Part shown: positions 50,176-59,017 of the stretch, in pieces
Layout of the letters: each line of letters starts with the position of its first letter
Numbering within the stretch: the first letter of the stretch is position 1
Assembly (NCBI GenBank): GCA_958296245.1
Contig: OY282458.1
Span: forward strand, 2,160,197-2,224,196
Reading direction: 5' to 3'
Origin: an uncultured Dehalococcoidia bacterium
GTDB taxonomy: Bacteria; Chloroflexota; Dehalococcoidia; Lucifugimonadales; G958296245
DNA: 64,000 bases
Notes under the pieces: generated by a model
Seen by the model: the letters and a program-made list of their open reading frames with translations, nothing else
The model's database searches: none
What the model was told of the DNA's origin: nothing
Translations under genes and position numbers: made by a program

Positions 50176-51975
50176 TCATCTCAGAGCTCCTGTGGGCCAT
50201 ATCGTGAAGTCCTCGAAGCGCGTCGAGTAGCCCGATACGCCGTGCCCAGTGAAGTACGTAGCAACGGCGTATACCCTCCCCGCTCCCATCAGACCTTGGA
50301 GCTGTAGATTGGCGATGTAGTGACCGTTGACGTACAGCTTCCCCTCCTTTCCCGCGGCGGCGATGCGGATGTGGTTACTCTCTGATGCGCCGATGTTTAT
50401 CTCGCCTATGTGCCTATACGCCAAACGCTGATCAGATTCGCCATATCTGCTGGAGCGAAGGTAGTGACGGAAATAGCCGTCCTGGTCGATTATCACAGAG
50501 TGGAAGTCGTTTCTAGTCCCCTCGGTATCCTGAAGTCGGAACAGGAAGCCGCTGCTCCACTGGCCTACGCTCGCGGAGTACGGGTTGTGGAAGTGGGCCT
50601 CGATGATCCCGTTCTCCATTGAAACCCCTCTGGCATAGTAGCTGTCGATAAACCCGTCATCGGGCTCGTGCTCTATCTCGCCGTCCACGGGGCCGAAGAT
50701 GGGCTCCGGCCCCGGCGTGGCAGCTGGGGTTGGTGTGGTGGTTGTGGGATTGGCGGCGTCTGCCAGCAGAACCGGCAGGCGGCCTGCCAGCACGTCGTAC
50801 CGGATGGCGAAGTTGATCCCTTGGGCGTCCTGGCGGCGTTTCGTGTTCATGCCTACGACCTCGCCGCTGAGGTTCAGCAGCGGACCGCCGCTGTTGCCGG
50901 GATTGATGGCCGAGTCGGTCTGGATATGCGCGACGCCGTCATGCATGCGGAAGGCGGAGATTATGCCCGCCGTTATGGTCATGCTCTGCCCCAGCCGGTA
51001 ACCGAAGGGATAGCCGAGGGCTATGACCTCCTCCCCCCCTCGCGCATCTGTCGCGAAGCGCAGCGCCGAGTCGAAGTTAGTATCGACCTTTATCAGAGCG
51101 ATGTCACGGCTGGCGTCGGTCGCAGCCACGTAAGCATCCATCCTGGCGCCGCTGTCTAGTATCACCGTTACCCACGTCGCCCCCCTGACGACGTGCTCAT
51201 TCGTGAGGATGTACCCGGTGGCGTCCACGACGAAGCCGGACCCTGTGCCGGCGCCGGCGTCTATGAGAACTACGCTAGACCTCGCCCTCTCCACCACGTC
51301 GGCGACCGTAGATACGGGAGCGGGGGTACTCGTGGGCGTTGGCGTCCGTGTGGGCGTGGGTGTAGGCGTCGGGGTAGGCGTCGGGGTGGGAACCCGGGTG
51401 GGCGTGGCTGTGGGCGTCTCCGTGGGTGTAGGCGTAGGGGTTGCCGTAGCCGTAGCCGTCGGCGTGGCTGTAGGCGTCTCCGTAGGGGTGGGAGTGGGGA
51501 CAGGCGTCGGGGTAGGTGTAGCCGTCGGCGTGGCTGTAGGTGTGGGTGTAGGCGTGGGCGTGGGCGTCGGCGTGGCTGTGGGCGTCGGCGTGGGTGTGGG
51601 GAGCGGCGTCGCCGTGGCCGTGGGCGTGTTGGTGGGCGTTGGCGTCGGTGTCGCCGTCGGCGTGGCTGTATTGGTGGGTGTGGGCGTAGCTGTGGCTGTG
51701 GGCGTCGGCGTTGGCGTTGGGCTCGGCGTCCGCGTCGGTGTAGGTGTGGCTGTGGGAAGGGCTTCCATGGTCGCCTGAACGGCTGCGGCTATGGCGGCCT
51801 GTTTAGCGGCTTCCTCGGCGGCTTGCGCCGTGGCCGTCGCGTCCATGGACGCGATCCTCGCCTCGACCGTCGCCTCTATATCAGGCGGTTCGCCGCCGCA
51901 CCCGACAAGAGCCGCCATCGCCGCGCTGGCGGCCAAGATCAAGACCCACGCTCTCGCGTCCGGTTTCACCGGCAA
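50176..51975 (-). CDS. Trypsin-like serine protease lipoprotein with Thr-Pro stalk and C-terminal LamG-like domain
   Basis: A 599-residue secreted lipoprotein: signal peptide with lipobox ALVGC (about residues 21-25), an Ala-rich helix, then about 150 residues of [10 protein letters not shown]-type repeats (about 75-235) that form a rigid stalk. The S1 protease domain has [21 protein letters not shown] (His), [11 protein letters not shown] (Asp) and [17 protein letters not shown] (Ser), the HtrA/DegP arrangement, but there is no PDZ domain. The C-terminal 180 residues ([22 protein letters not shown] to [11 protein letters not shown]) are a concanavalin-like/LamG fold. The Thr-Pro run makes the reverse strand read as a long GV repeat. 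Probably a surface protease on particulate or glycosylated substrates. Confidence 0.85.
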   Translation of the reverse strand: MPVKPDARAWVLILAASAAMAALVGCGGEPPDIEATVEARIASMDATATAQAAEEAAKQAAIAAAVQATMEALPTATPTPTRTPSPTPTPTPTATATPTPTNTATPTATPTPTPTNTPTATATPLPTPTPTPTATPTPTPTPTPTPTATPTATPTPTPVPTPTPTETPTATPTATATATPTPTPTETPTATPTRVPTPTPTPTPTPTPTRTPTPTSTPAPVSTVADVVERARSSVVLIDAGAGTGSGFVVDATGYILTNEHVVRGATWVTVILDSGARMDAYVAATDASRDIALIKVDTNFDSALRFATDARGGEEVIALGYPFGYRLGQSMTITAGIISAFRMHDGVAHIQTDSAINPGNSGGPLLNLSGEVVGMNTKRRQDAQGINFAIRYDVLAGRLPVLLADAANPTTTTPTPAATPGPEPIFGPVDGEIEHEPDDGFIDSYYARGVSMENGIIEAHFHNPYSASVGQWSSGFLFRLQDTEGTRNDFHSVIIDQDGYFRHYLRSSRYGESDQRLAYRHIGEINIGASESNHIRIAAAGKEGKLYVNGHYIANLQLQGLMGAGRVYAVATYFTGHGVSGYSTRFEDFTIWPTGALR

Positions 51976-52417
51976 TCCTCTTGAGGCAATGGATGCGGGT
52001 ACGTCACTGGCGGTACGAATATATTGTAACTATGTCGCCTGCGTGATGGGGAGCATCTCCGATGTGATGCAAGGGCCGCCCCCAAAGATACCCCAACCCC
52101 CCACCTAAATCAGAACGAGCAGCGTAATGGACAGCTTTCTTGGTCCAGGATGATGCGCCTTGACGATGAAGCTCATCCCTCGACGGGAGTCTGAGATCCC
52201 GCCCTGAGCCTGCCGAAGGGGTGTCCCTCAGATATAGATCTCTTCCCATTTTCTGGTCGGGAGGTAGTGGGGATTTGGGGCAGTCGAACTTGACGGCCAG
52301 CTACGAGATAGAGTAGCATCCTTAACTTGTAGCGGTAGCCTCTTTGGCGGCGGGCAAATGCCTTCGGAAGCTAGGGATGCACTGCATAAGCAGTCTCGGC
52401 GCACAGGAGGAAGAGAC
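51976..52417. other. Intergenic region between the protease lipoprotein and the ABC transporter
   Basis: No gene. It contains GAGCCTGCCGAAGGGG (52206-52221), a form of a common dispersed repeat, and the promoter at 52290-52319. A TACAATATATT stretch (about 52018-52032 on the minus strand) may be the protease gene's promoter but lacks a good -35. Confidence 0.45.
52290..52319 (+). promoter_or_regulatory. Promoter of the peptide-type ABC transporter
   Basis: TTGACG (52290-52295), 18 bases, TAGCAT (52314-52319). The transcript would have a leader of about 90 bases before ATG 52418. Confidence 0.5.
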
Positions 52418-54565
52418 ATGAGCCGAATCGGTAACTGGAAGACCCTAATCGCCTTGCTGGTGGGGCTGGCGGCAACGCTGGCTATCGCCTGTGGGTCTGA
52501 GACCGTCAAGGAAGTTGAAGTCATCAAAGAAGTCGAGGTCATCAAAGAGGTCGAGGTCCCGGTGGAGGTGGTGAAGGAGGTCGAAGTGGTCAAGGAGGTG
52601 GAGGTGGAGAAGGAAGTGGAGGTGGAGAAGGAAGTAGTCAAGATCGTGGGCGTCCAGCAGGGGATCCCCTCGGTCGTACAGGACCCGGCAGCTATTCCCA
52701 CCTCGTTCAACGAGGCTCCCATGCTGGCCGCGCGCGTCGCGTCAGGCGCTCTGCCGCCCGTAGAGGAGAGGTTGCCTAGAGAGCCGTTGGTGGTCCAACC
52801 CGCTCACGAGACCGGCAAGTACGGCGGCACTATCGTGATGGGAATGGGATTCACCCCCAACGTTGGCGGCTTCGTCAATAGCAGCCTGAACTACCACGAT
52901 GAGAACTCGCTCCCCATTCCCTGGGTGGCCAAGGGCTTCGAGGTCTCCAACGACGGGCGGACCATGACGTTCCACCTGCGGGAGGGCATGAAGTGGTCCG
53001 ACGGAGAGCCGCTCACCGCCGACGACATCATGTTCTGGTACGAGGACATCATTTCTAACGAGGACCTCGTGCCCACGCCCTCTTCTTGGTTCTTCTCCTC
53101 CGTCACCGAGGAGAATCCGGGCGTATGGAATAAGATCGACGACTACACCGTCAGCGTCACGTTCGAGAACCCCTACCCGGTCTTCCTGTCCGTGATAGGC
53201 TCCATCAGGGTAGGCGGACACCTGATCTACGGTGGGTCCCTCAACGACGTCATCACGCCCAGGCACTACATGGAGCAGTTCCACCCCGATTACGCCGGCC
53301 AAGAGGCAGTGGACAAGATGGCGGCGGACGAGGGGTTCGAGAACTGGCAACAGCTCTTCCGGTCCAGGAACAATCCTCAGGCCAACCCGGACTCCCCCGT
53401 CCTAACCCCGTGGATGTTCACCGTACCTTCCGGCGAAGAGCGGCCGATTATGGTCCGCAATCCCTACTACTTCGCGGTGGACACCGAGGGCAACCAGCTC
53501 CCCTACATAGACAGTGTGGAGTTCGAGAAGGCCACGGACCCCGAAGTACTCTACCTCCGTACTGCTGAGGGCCGTTACCACTTCCAACAGATCGACGAGA
53601 TGCACAGGCTGCCCTTCCTGCTCGACAACGCCGAGAAGGGTAACTACGGCATGAGGCTATGGAACTTCCCCGATGGGTCCGGCAGCGGCTGGATCTTCAA
53701 TACGACCTACGAGGATGACTCGGAGATCGCGAAGTGGATCCAGAGCAAGGACTTCCGCATCGCTCTATCTCACGGCTTCGACCGTGAGGAGATCAACGAC
53801 ATCTTCTTCCTGGGACTGGGCGAGCCCGGCCAGTCGAACCCGCAGGCGGGCATCTACGCCACCGGCCGCGAGTTCGTGCGCAAGTACACCCAGTTCAAGC
53901 CCGCCCTGTCGAACCAGATGCTCGACGACCTCGGCCTAGACAAGAAGGACTCGGAGGGCTTCCGCCTGCGCACCGATAACGGCGAGCGGCTCGTGATCCC
54001 CATTCAGGTCCGCACAGGCGAGGTGGACCACGTCGGCATCAGCGAGAACATAGCCGAGCAGATGGCCAGGAACATCGGGATCAAGATCTTCGTCGACGTC
54101 GTGGACCCCAACTCCTTCTGGGGGCCGCACACCACGAACGAGATCCCCATACACGTTTGGGCCCTCGGCAGCAGCCTGACGCCCATGATCTCGCCCCACA
54201 TGGTGGTTCCCTTCAATCCCGCCCATAGCTGGGGCACGAAGTGGGCCGTCTACTACGCAACCGGAGGCGAGGAGGGGGAGAAGCCGCCCGCGGGCAGCGT
54301 CGCCGCCATGAACCAGGACCTCTTCGACAGGGCCAAGGGCCTTACCATCGAGGAAGGCGCGCCGCTGATGAGGGAAGCGCTGATGAACGTGGCGAACGAG
54401 ATGTTGCTGATGGGCACCGTCGTCAACGTACAGGGCGGCGCCCTGTCCATGTTCGCGGTGAGCAACGACCTGGGCAACGTCCCGGACACGGGCGCGCTGG
54501 ACTCGGTCCACTCGGCGCGCAGGCCTCCCAGCATGGCCTTCCCCAGCCAGTGGTACTTGAGGTAG
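52418..54565 (+). CDS. Family 5 (peptide/opine/nickel type) ABC substrate-binding lipoprotein with KEVEV repeat
   Basis: A 715-residue binding protein, longer than the usual 530-600. ATG 52418 with AGGAGGAAGAG. Signal and lipobox LAIAC at about residues 20-24. A stalk of KEVEV repeats follows (VKEVEVIKEVEV and on, about residues 28-75). The binding domain starts near residue 130: GGTIVMGMGFTPNVGG, FEVSNDGRTMTFHLREGMKWSDGEPLTADDIMFWYEDI (family 5 motif), and DFRIALSHGFDREEINDIFFLG. The C-terminal lobe has GISENIAEQMARNIGI. The cargo cannot be told from sequence, but the glycosidase gene at the operon's end suggests an oligosaccharide or glycopeptide. Confidence 0.9.
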   Translation: MSRIGNWKTLIALLVGLAATLAIACGSETVKEVEVIKEVEVIKEVEVPVEVVKEVEVVKEVEVEKEVEVEKEVVKIVGVQQGIPSVVQDPAAIPTSFNEAPMLAARVASGALPPVEERLPREPLVVQPAHETGKYGGTIVMGMGFTPNVGGFVNSSLNYHDENSLPIPWVAKGFEVSNDGRTMTFHLREGMKWSDGEPLTADDIMFWYEDIISNEDLVPTPSSWFFSSVTEENPGVWNKIDDYTVSVTFENPYPVFLSVIGSIRVGGHLIYGGSLNDVITPRHYMEQFHPDYAGQEAVDKMAADEGFENWQQLFRSRNNPQANPDSPVLTPWMFTVPSGEERPIMVRNPYYFAVDTEGNQLPYIDSVEFEKATDPEVLYLRTAEGRYHFQQIDEMHRLPFLLDNAEKGNYGMRLWNFPDGSGSGWIFNTTYEDDSEIAKWIQSKDFRIALSHGFDREEINDIFFLGLGEPGQSNPQAGIYATGREFVRKYTQFKPALSNQMLDDLGLDKKDSEGFRLRTDNGERLVIPIQVRTGEVDHVGISENIAEQMARNIGIKIFVDVVDPNSFWGPHTTNEIPIHVWALGSSLTPMISPHMVVPFNPAHSWGTKWAVYYATGGEEGEKPPAGSVAAMNQDLFDRAKGLTIEEGAPLMREALMNVANEMLLMGTVVNVQGGALSMFAVSNDLGNVPDTGALDSVHSARRPPSMAFPSQWYLR

Positions 54566-54610
54566 CGTAACGTTCCTGCGGGGACGGTAGGACACGCTCG
54601 AATAGATAGC

Positions 54611-54681
54611 CCATGTCTCCCCGCCGACGGCGGGGAGACATGGAGGACAAGGAGGAGCCGGTTAACGAAGGCTCCTCCTTG
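54611..54681 (+). promoter_or_regulatory. Two tandem hairpins between binding protein and permease genes
   Basis: Hairpin 1, 54611-54643: CCATGTCTCCCCGCCG and CGGCGGGGAGACATGG, 15-16 pairs around a one-base centre. Hairpin 2, 54648-54681: CAAGGAGGAGCC and GGCTCCTCCTTG around a ten-base loop. Neither has a long T run. Hairpins here usually stabilise the upstream message or attenuate readthrough, which gives more binding protein than permease. Hairpin 2 also holds GGAGGAG, the only Shine-Dalgarno-like string nearby. Confidence 0.75.
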
Positions 54682-54704
54682 GTATTTGGAGCAGGTATCA
54701 TCCA

Positions 54705-55724
54705 ATGCTGGCCTATATAGGCCGCCGCATCGTCATAGCCTTGGCGACCATGTGGGGGATCTCCCTGATCGTCTTCGTCATAATCGAGCTCCCCCCCGGC
54801 GACGCCATCACCACCGCGATGAGCCTGCAGGCGGGCGGGGAGAGCGGGACGAGCTTCATCATGACGGACGAGGAGATGAACAACCTCCGCAGGCTCTACG
54901 CCCTCGACAGGCCGTTGCTGGTGCGGTACGTGAACTGGCTTCAGAGGTTGGCCGTTGGCCGATGGGGCGTCTCCTACACGTACGGGGGTTACGCAAGCCC
55001 CACGCCGGTTTGGGAGGTGGTGAGCGACAAATTTGCCATGACCGTCGCCGTCACGGGGGCCGCTACGGTCCTTACGTGGCTGCTCTTCGTCCCGATCGGC
55101 GTCTATTCGGCGGTCAGGCAGTACTCCTTGGGCGACTACGCCGCATCCTTCATCGGCTTCATGGGCATGGCGGTCCCCGACTTCCTGATCGCCCTGGTCA
55201 TGCTGTTCTTGGTCTTCAGGTTCGCCGGCGTCGCGGTGGCCGGTCTCTTCTCGCCCGAATACATCGACGCGGCGTGGAGCCTTGGGAAGCTGTGGGATCT
55301 GCTCAAGCACCTGATCATACCGGGGATCGTCTTGGGCACGGCCGGCACCGCCGGCGGCATCCGAATACTGCGGGCCAACCTCTTGGACGAGATACGCAAA
55401 CCCTATGTGCTGACCGCCCGCACCAGGGGACTGCCGGAGATGAGGTTGTTGCTGAAGTATCCCCTGAGGGTCGCGCTCAACCCCGCCGTAAGCAGCGTCG
55501 GGTACGTGCTGCCGGCTCTGATAGGCGGCAGCGTCATCGTATCGGTGGTGCTGGACCTGAATACGCTGGGGCCGGTGCTCTTGGAGGCGCTGCGCGGTCA
55601 GGATACGCAGCTCGCCGCCTTCATCATGATGCTTATCGGCGGGCTGACCGTCATAGGCACCCTGATTTCGGACATCCTGCTGGCATGGCTGGACCCGCGC
55701 ATCAGGAAGGGATTCACCGGCTAG
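54705..55724 (+). CDS. ABC transporter permease (DppB/OppB type)
   Basis: A 339-residue permease. MLAYIGRRIVIALATMWGISLIVFVIIELPPGD is the typical DppB N-terminus (split RRIVIALATMWGISLIVF and LPPGD). It has the usual six helices and the EAA loop YVLTARTRGLPEMRLLLKYPLRVALNP, which docks on the ATPases. Complete. It forms a heterodimer with the next gene's product. Confidence 0.94.
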   Translation: MLAYIGRRIVIALATMWGISLIVFVIIELPPGDAITTAMSLQAGGESGTSFIMTDEEMNNLRRLYALDRPLLVRYVNWLQRLAVGRWGVSYTYGGYASPTPVWEVVSDKFAMTVAVTGAATVLTWLLFVPIGVYSAVRQYSLGDYAASFIGFMGMAVPDFLIALVMLFLVFRFAGVAVAGLFSPEYIDAAWSLGKLWDLLKHLIIPGIVLGTAGTAGGIRILRANLLDEIRKPYVLTARTRGLPEMRLLLKYPLRVALNPAVSSVGYVLPALIGGSVIVSVVLDLNTLGPVLLEALRGQDTQLAAFIMMLIGGLTVIGTLISDILLAWLDPRIRKGFTG

Positions 55725-55764
55725 GAATCATCGCGTCTGACGTCTCTCCCACTAGGAGATACTC

Positions 55765-56898
55765 GTGTCCGAGCTAGGCATCGCGGAAAGGGCGTCCGAG
55801 GCCGAGGAGCGCGTATATCTGGCGCCCCAGTGGCTGTTGATGTGGTGGCGCTTCCGCAAGCACCGTGTCGCCGTCTTCTCCGCAATCGTCCTGGCCCTCT
55901 TCTACACCGTGGCCTTGGCCGCTGAATTCCTCGCCACCAGCGACCCGGGGCTGCCCGCCGCAAAGCGCAGCCTCCTGCCTCCGCAGAGGGTTCACTTCTT
56001 CGACGGCTGGAGGCCCACGTTGCCCTACGTCTACGCCTTCTCAGGCGCGCGCGATCCGGTGTCCTTCAAGATGGTGTACGAGGTGGACAAGAGCGAGAAG
56101 ATACCGCTGCGGCTGTTTGCCCGGGGCTTCGAGTACAGGTTCCTGAGGCTCATCAGGACGGACCGTCATCTCATCGGGGTCGGAGGAGACCACAGAGCCG
56201 AGGATGTCATATCTTTCCTCGGCGCGGACGAGCAGGGCAGGGACATCTGGTCCCGCCTGATGATCGCAACCCGCCTATCCCTATCCCTCGGGCTCGTGGG
56301 CGTGATCCTGTCCATGACCATAGGGATCGTGCTGGGGGGCGTGTCGGGCTACTTCGGCGGCATCGTGGACACTGCTATCCAGCGGCTGATAGAGGTGCTC
56401 ATCTCGATCCCCGGCATTCCCCTGTGGCTGACTATGGCCGCGGCGCTCCCCCAGGACTGGACCGTCATACAGGTCTACTTCGCCATAACGATAATCCTCT
56501 CGCTCATCGGGTGGACCGGGATGGCGAGGGCGGTGCGAGGCAGGTTCCTCGCCCTGCGGACGGAGGACTTCGTAACGGCGGCCCGGCTGTCGGGCGCCGG
56601 CCAGATACGCACCATGTTCCGCCACATGCTGCCGTCGTTCTACAGCCACATAATCGCCTCCGCCACGCTCGCGGTCCCGGGTATGATACTGGCGGAGACC
56701 TCACTCAGCTTCCTGGGCCTTGGCATGAGGCCGCCCGCCATCAGCTACGGCGTGATGCTCCAGCAGGCCCAGAAGATACAGACCGTGGCGCTTGCGCCCT
56801 GGGTGCTGGTGCCGGCCATCCCAGTAATAGTCGTCGTACTCGCCTTCAACTTCATGGGAGACGGTATCCGAGATGCAGCAGACCCATACGGCCAGTAG
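55765..56898 (+). CDS. ABC transporter permease (DppC/OppC type)
   Basis: A 377-residue permease with a GTG start at 55765 and AGGAG at 55754-55758. FRKHRVAVFSAIVLALFYTVALAAEFLA is the first helix, a long periplasmic loop of about 120 residues follows (longer than usual), then LGADEQGRDIWSRLMIATRLSLSLGL (the DppC mark) and the EAA loop TAARLSGAGQIRTMFRHMLPSF. Overlaps the next gene by 26 bases. Confidence 0.94.
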   Translation: MSELGIAERASEAEERVYLAPQWLLMWWRFRKHRVAVFSAIVLALFYTVALAAEFLATSDPGLPAAKRSLLPPQRVHFFDGWRPTLPYVYAFSGARDPVSFKMVYEVDKSEKIPLRLFARGFEYRFLRLIRTDRHLIGVGGDHRAEDVISFLGADEQGRDIWSRLMIATRLSLSLGLVGVILSMTIGIVLGGVSGYFGGIVDTAIQRLIEVLISIPGIPLWLTMAAALPQDWTVIQVYFAITIILSLIGWTGMARAVRGRFLALRTEDFVTAARLSGAGQIRTMFRHMLPSFYSHIIASATLAVPGMILAETSLSFLGLGMRPPAISYGVMLQQAQKIQTVALAPWVLVPAIPVIVVVLAFNFMGDGIRDAADPYGQ

Positions 56899-57928
56899 CA
56901 GAGCCGCTCCCGAGGCGCCGCCAGCCCTGCTGTCGGTGCGGGATCTGGCGACCCACTTCCCCGTAGACGAGGGGAACGTGGTGGCGGTGGACGGGGTCAG
57001 CTTCGACCTGTACGAGGGGCAGACGCTGGGAATCGTCGGGGAGAGCGGCTGCGGCAAGAGCGTCACCGCCCTGTCCATCATGATGGCCCTAAGCCGACCC
57101 GGCCGCATAGTGAAGGGCGAGATACTCTACCGCCCCCGCGGCCAAGACCCCGGCCCGGACGAGGTCATCGATCTGGCTGCCCTGAAGCCCGACGGCAAAG
57201 AGATGCGCGCGATTCGAGGGGCCGAGATAGGCTATATCTTTCAGGAGCCCATGACGGCCTTCAGCCCCGTACACACCGTCGGCAACCAGCTCATAGAAGC
57301 GATTCGGCTCCATAGAGACGTCGACGGGAAGGAGGCCAAGAGCCTCGCAATCGAACTGCTGCGCCAGGTTGAAGTACCTCTGGCCGAGCAGCGTCTGGAC
57401 GCCTACTCCTGGGAACTGAGCGGCGGGCTGCGCCAGCGCGTCATGATCGCGACGGTCATGGCGTCCAACCCCCGCGTTCTCATAGCCGACGAGCCAACCA
57501 CCGCTCTAGACGTGACCACCCAGGCCCAGATACTGGACCTGATGCGCAGCCTGCAACAGCAGTCGGGCATGGCCATAATCATGATCACGCACGACCTGGG
57601 GGTCATCGCAGAGATGGCCGACTACGTCGCCGTCATGTACCTGGGGAAGGTGGTCGAGAACGCCCCGGTAGACGACATCTTCCACGCGCCCAAGCACCCT
57701 TACACCAAGGCGCTGCTGCGCTCTATCCCTAAGATCACGGAGGCCGAGGAAGAACTGGCTACGATTGCCGGCACGGTGCCCCACGCGTACAGCCGGCCGG
57801 AGGGCTGCCTATTCCATCCCAGGTGCCCGGAGTTCATGGCAGGGACCTGCGACGCCAGAACGCCCCCGCCGCTCCCGGTCTCGCCCGGCCACCACGTGAG
57901 CTGCTTCCTCTACGGCGACGGAGGATAG
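56873..57928 (+). CDS. ABC transporter ATP-binding protein (DppD/OppD type)
   Basis: A 351-residue ATPase. Walker A GESGCGKS, Q-loop YIFQEPMTAF, signature LSGGLRQRVMIATVMASNP, Walker B LIADEPTTALDVT, and the C-terminal oligopeptide domain ending GCLFHPRCPEFMAGTC, the CxxF-HPRC cluster of this family, which holds a 4Fe-4S cluster in some members. First 14 residues are Ala/Ser rich. Confidence 0.95.
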   Translation: MQQTHTASSRAAPEAPPALLSVRDLATHFPVDEGNVVAVDGVSFDLYEGQTLGIVGESGCGKSVTALSIMMALSRPGRIVKGEILYRPRGQDPGPDEVIDLAALKPDGKEMRAIRGAEIGYIFQEPMTAFSPVHTVGNQLIEAIRLHRDVDGKEAKSLAIELLRQVEVPLAEQRLDAYSWELSGGLRQRVMIATVMASNPRVLIADEPTTALDVTTQAQILDLMRSLQQQSGMAIIMITHDLGVIAEMADYVAVMYLGKVVENAPVDDIFHAPKHPYTKALLRSIPKITEAEEELATIAGTVPHAYSRPEGCLFHPRCPEFMAGTCDARTPPPLPVSPGHHVSCFLYGDGG

Positions 57929-57931
57929 GAC

Positions 57932-58990
57932 TTGGCCGCAGAGACTCAACCCGCCGACCGTAGGCTGCTGGAGGTCAAAGACCTCCGGAAGCTCTTCCCG
58001 TTCAGCAGGGGCCTGATCCGACGCGTCCGCGGAGAGGTGAAGGCCGTCGACGGCGTGAGCTTCCACGTCAACGAGGGGGAGACCTTGGGCCTCGTCGGCG
58101 AGACCGGCTGCGGCAAGACCACCACCGCCAGGTGCGTCATCAGGGCCATCGACCCCACCTCCGGACAGGTACTCTTCCGTACCCAGGACGGCCCCGTCGT
58201 CGACATGGCCGCTCTGCAAGGCGGCCATCTGCGCGCGGTACGCCGTGAGATGCAGATGATCTTCCAGGACCCGTTCTCTTCCCTAAACCCTCGTATGACC
58301 CTGTTCGACCTCGTCAGCGAGCCGCTCTACAACTACCGTGTCGGCAACAGGCGCGAGCGCGAGGACAGGGTCGCCGAGCTCCTGCGTCTAGTGGGCCTTC
58401 GCCCCGAGTTCATGAGACGGTTCCCCCATGCCTTCAGCGGCGGCCAACGGCAGCGCATAGGCATCGCGCGCGCGTTGGCCCTAAACCCTCGCCTCATCCT
58501 GGCCGACGAGCCGGTCTCGGCGCTGGACGTATCGGTCCAAGCCCAGGTGCTCAACCTCCTCAAGGGGCTACAGGCTCAGCTCGGTCTAACCTACCTATTC
58601 GTAGCACACGACCTGAGCGTCGTCAGGCACATAAGCAACCGCGTTGTCGTCATGTACGTCGGCAAGGTGGTCGAGTCCGCGCCGACGCGCAGGCTCTTCA
58701 CCGCGCCCAAGCACCCGTACACGGAGGCGCTGCTCTCGGCGGTGCCGGTCGCCGACCCCCGCGCCCGCGCGCAGCGCATCGTGCTGCGGGGCGACGCCCC
58801 CAACCCCGCGGACCCGCCAACGGGCTGTTACTTCCACCCCCGGTGCTCGTACGCAGCGGACGTTTGCAGGACCGATACCCCCGTACCCCGGGAGATCTCG
58901 CCGGGCCACGTCGTCGCCTGCCACCGCGCCCAAGATCTCGAGCTAAAGGGAGTCCACCAGCTCGGCGCGTCCAAACATGACGGCTCATAG
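57932..58990 (+). CDS. ABC transporter ATP-binding protein (DppF/OppF type)
   Basis: A 352-residue ATPase with TTG start (57932), three bases after the previous stop and with GGAGG just inside it. Walker [10 protein letters not shown], a Q-loop [16 protein letters not shown], signature [19 protein letters not shown], Walker [15 protein letters not shown], and C-terminal [15 protein letters not shown]. Completes the five-gene importer. Confidence 0.95.
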   Translation: MAAETQPADRRLLEVKDLRKLFPFSRGLIRRVRGEVKAVDGVSFHVNEGETLGLVGETGCGKTTTARCVIRAIDPTSGQVLFRTQDGPVVDMAALQGGHLRAVRREMQMIFQDPFSSLNPRMTLFDLVSEPLYNYRVGNRREREDRVAELLRLVGLRPEFMRRFPHAFSGGQRQRIGIARALALNPRLILADEPVSALDVSVQAQVLNLLKGLQAQLGLTYLFVAHDLSVVRHISNRVVVMYVGKVVESAPTRRLFTAPKHPYTEALLSAVPVADPRARAQRIVLRGDAPNPADPPTGCYFHPRCSYAADVCRTDTPVPREISPGHVVACHRAQDLELKGVHQLGASKHDGS

Positions 58991-59017
58991 CTTTCGCATA
59001 GCATCAAGGAGGCTCCA

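Noticed and set aside
51203-51778. Long plus-strand open frame made of GVGVGVAV repeats
   Set aside because: It is the reverse strand of the Thr-Pro stalk of the serine protease lipoprotein. The repeat excludes stop codons on both strands. It has no start site or family.
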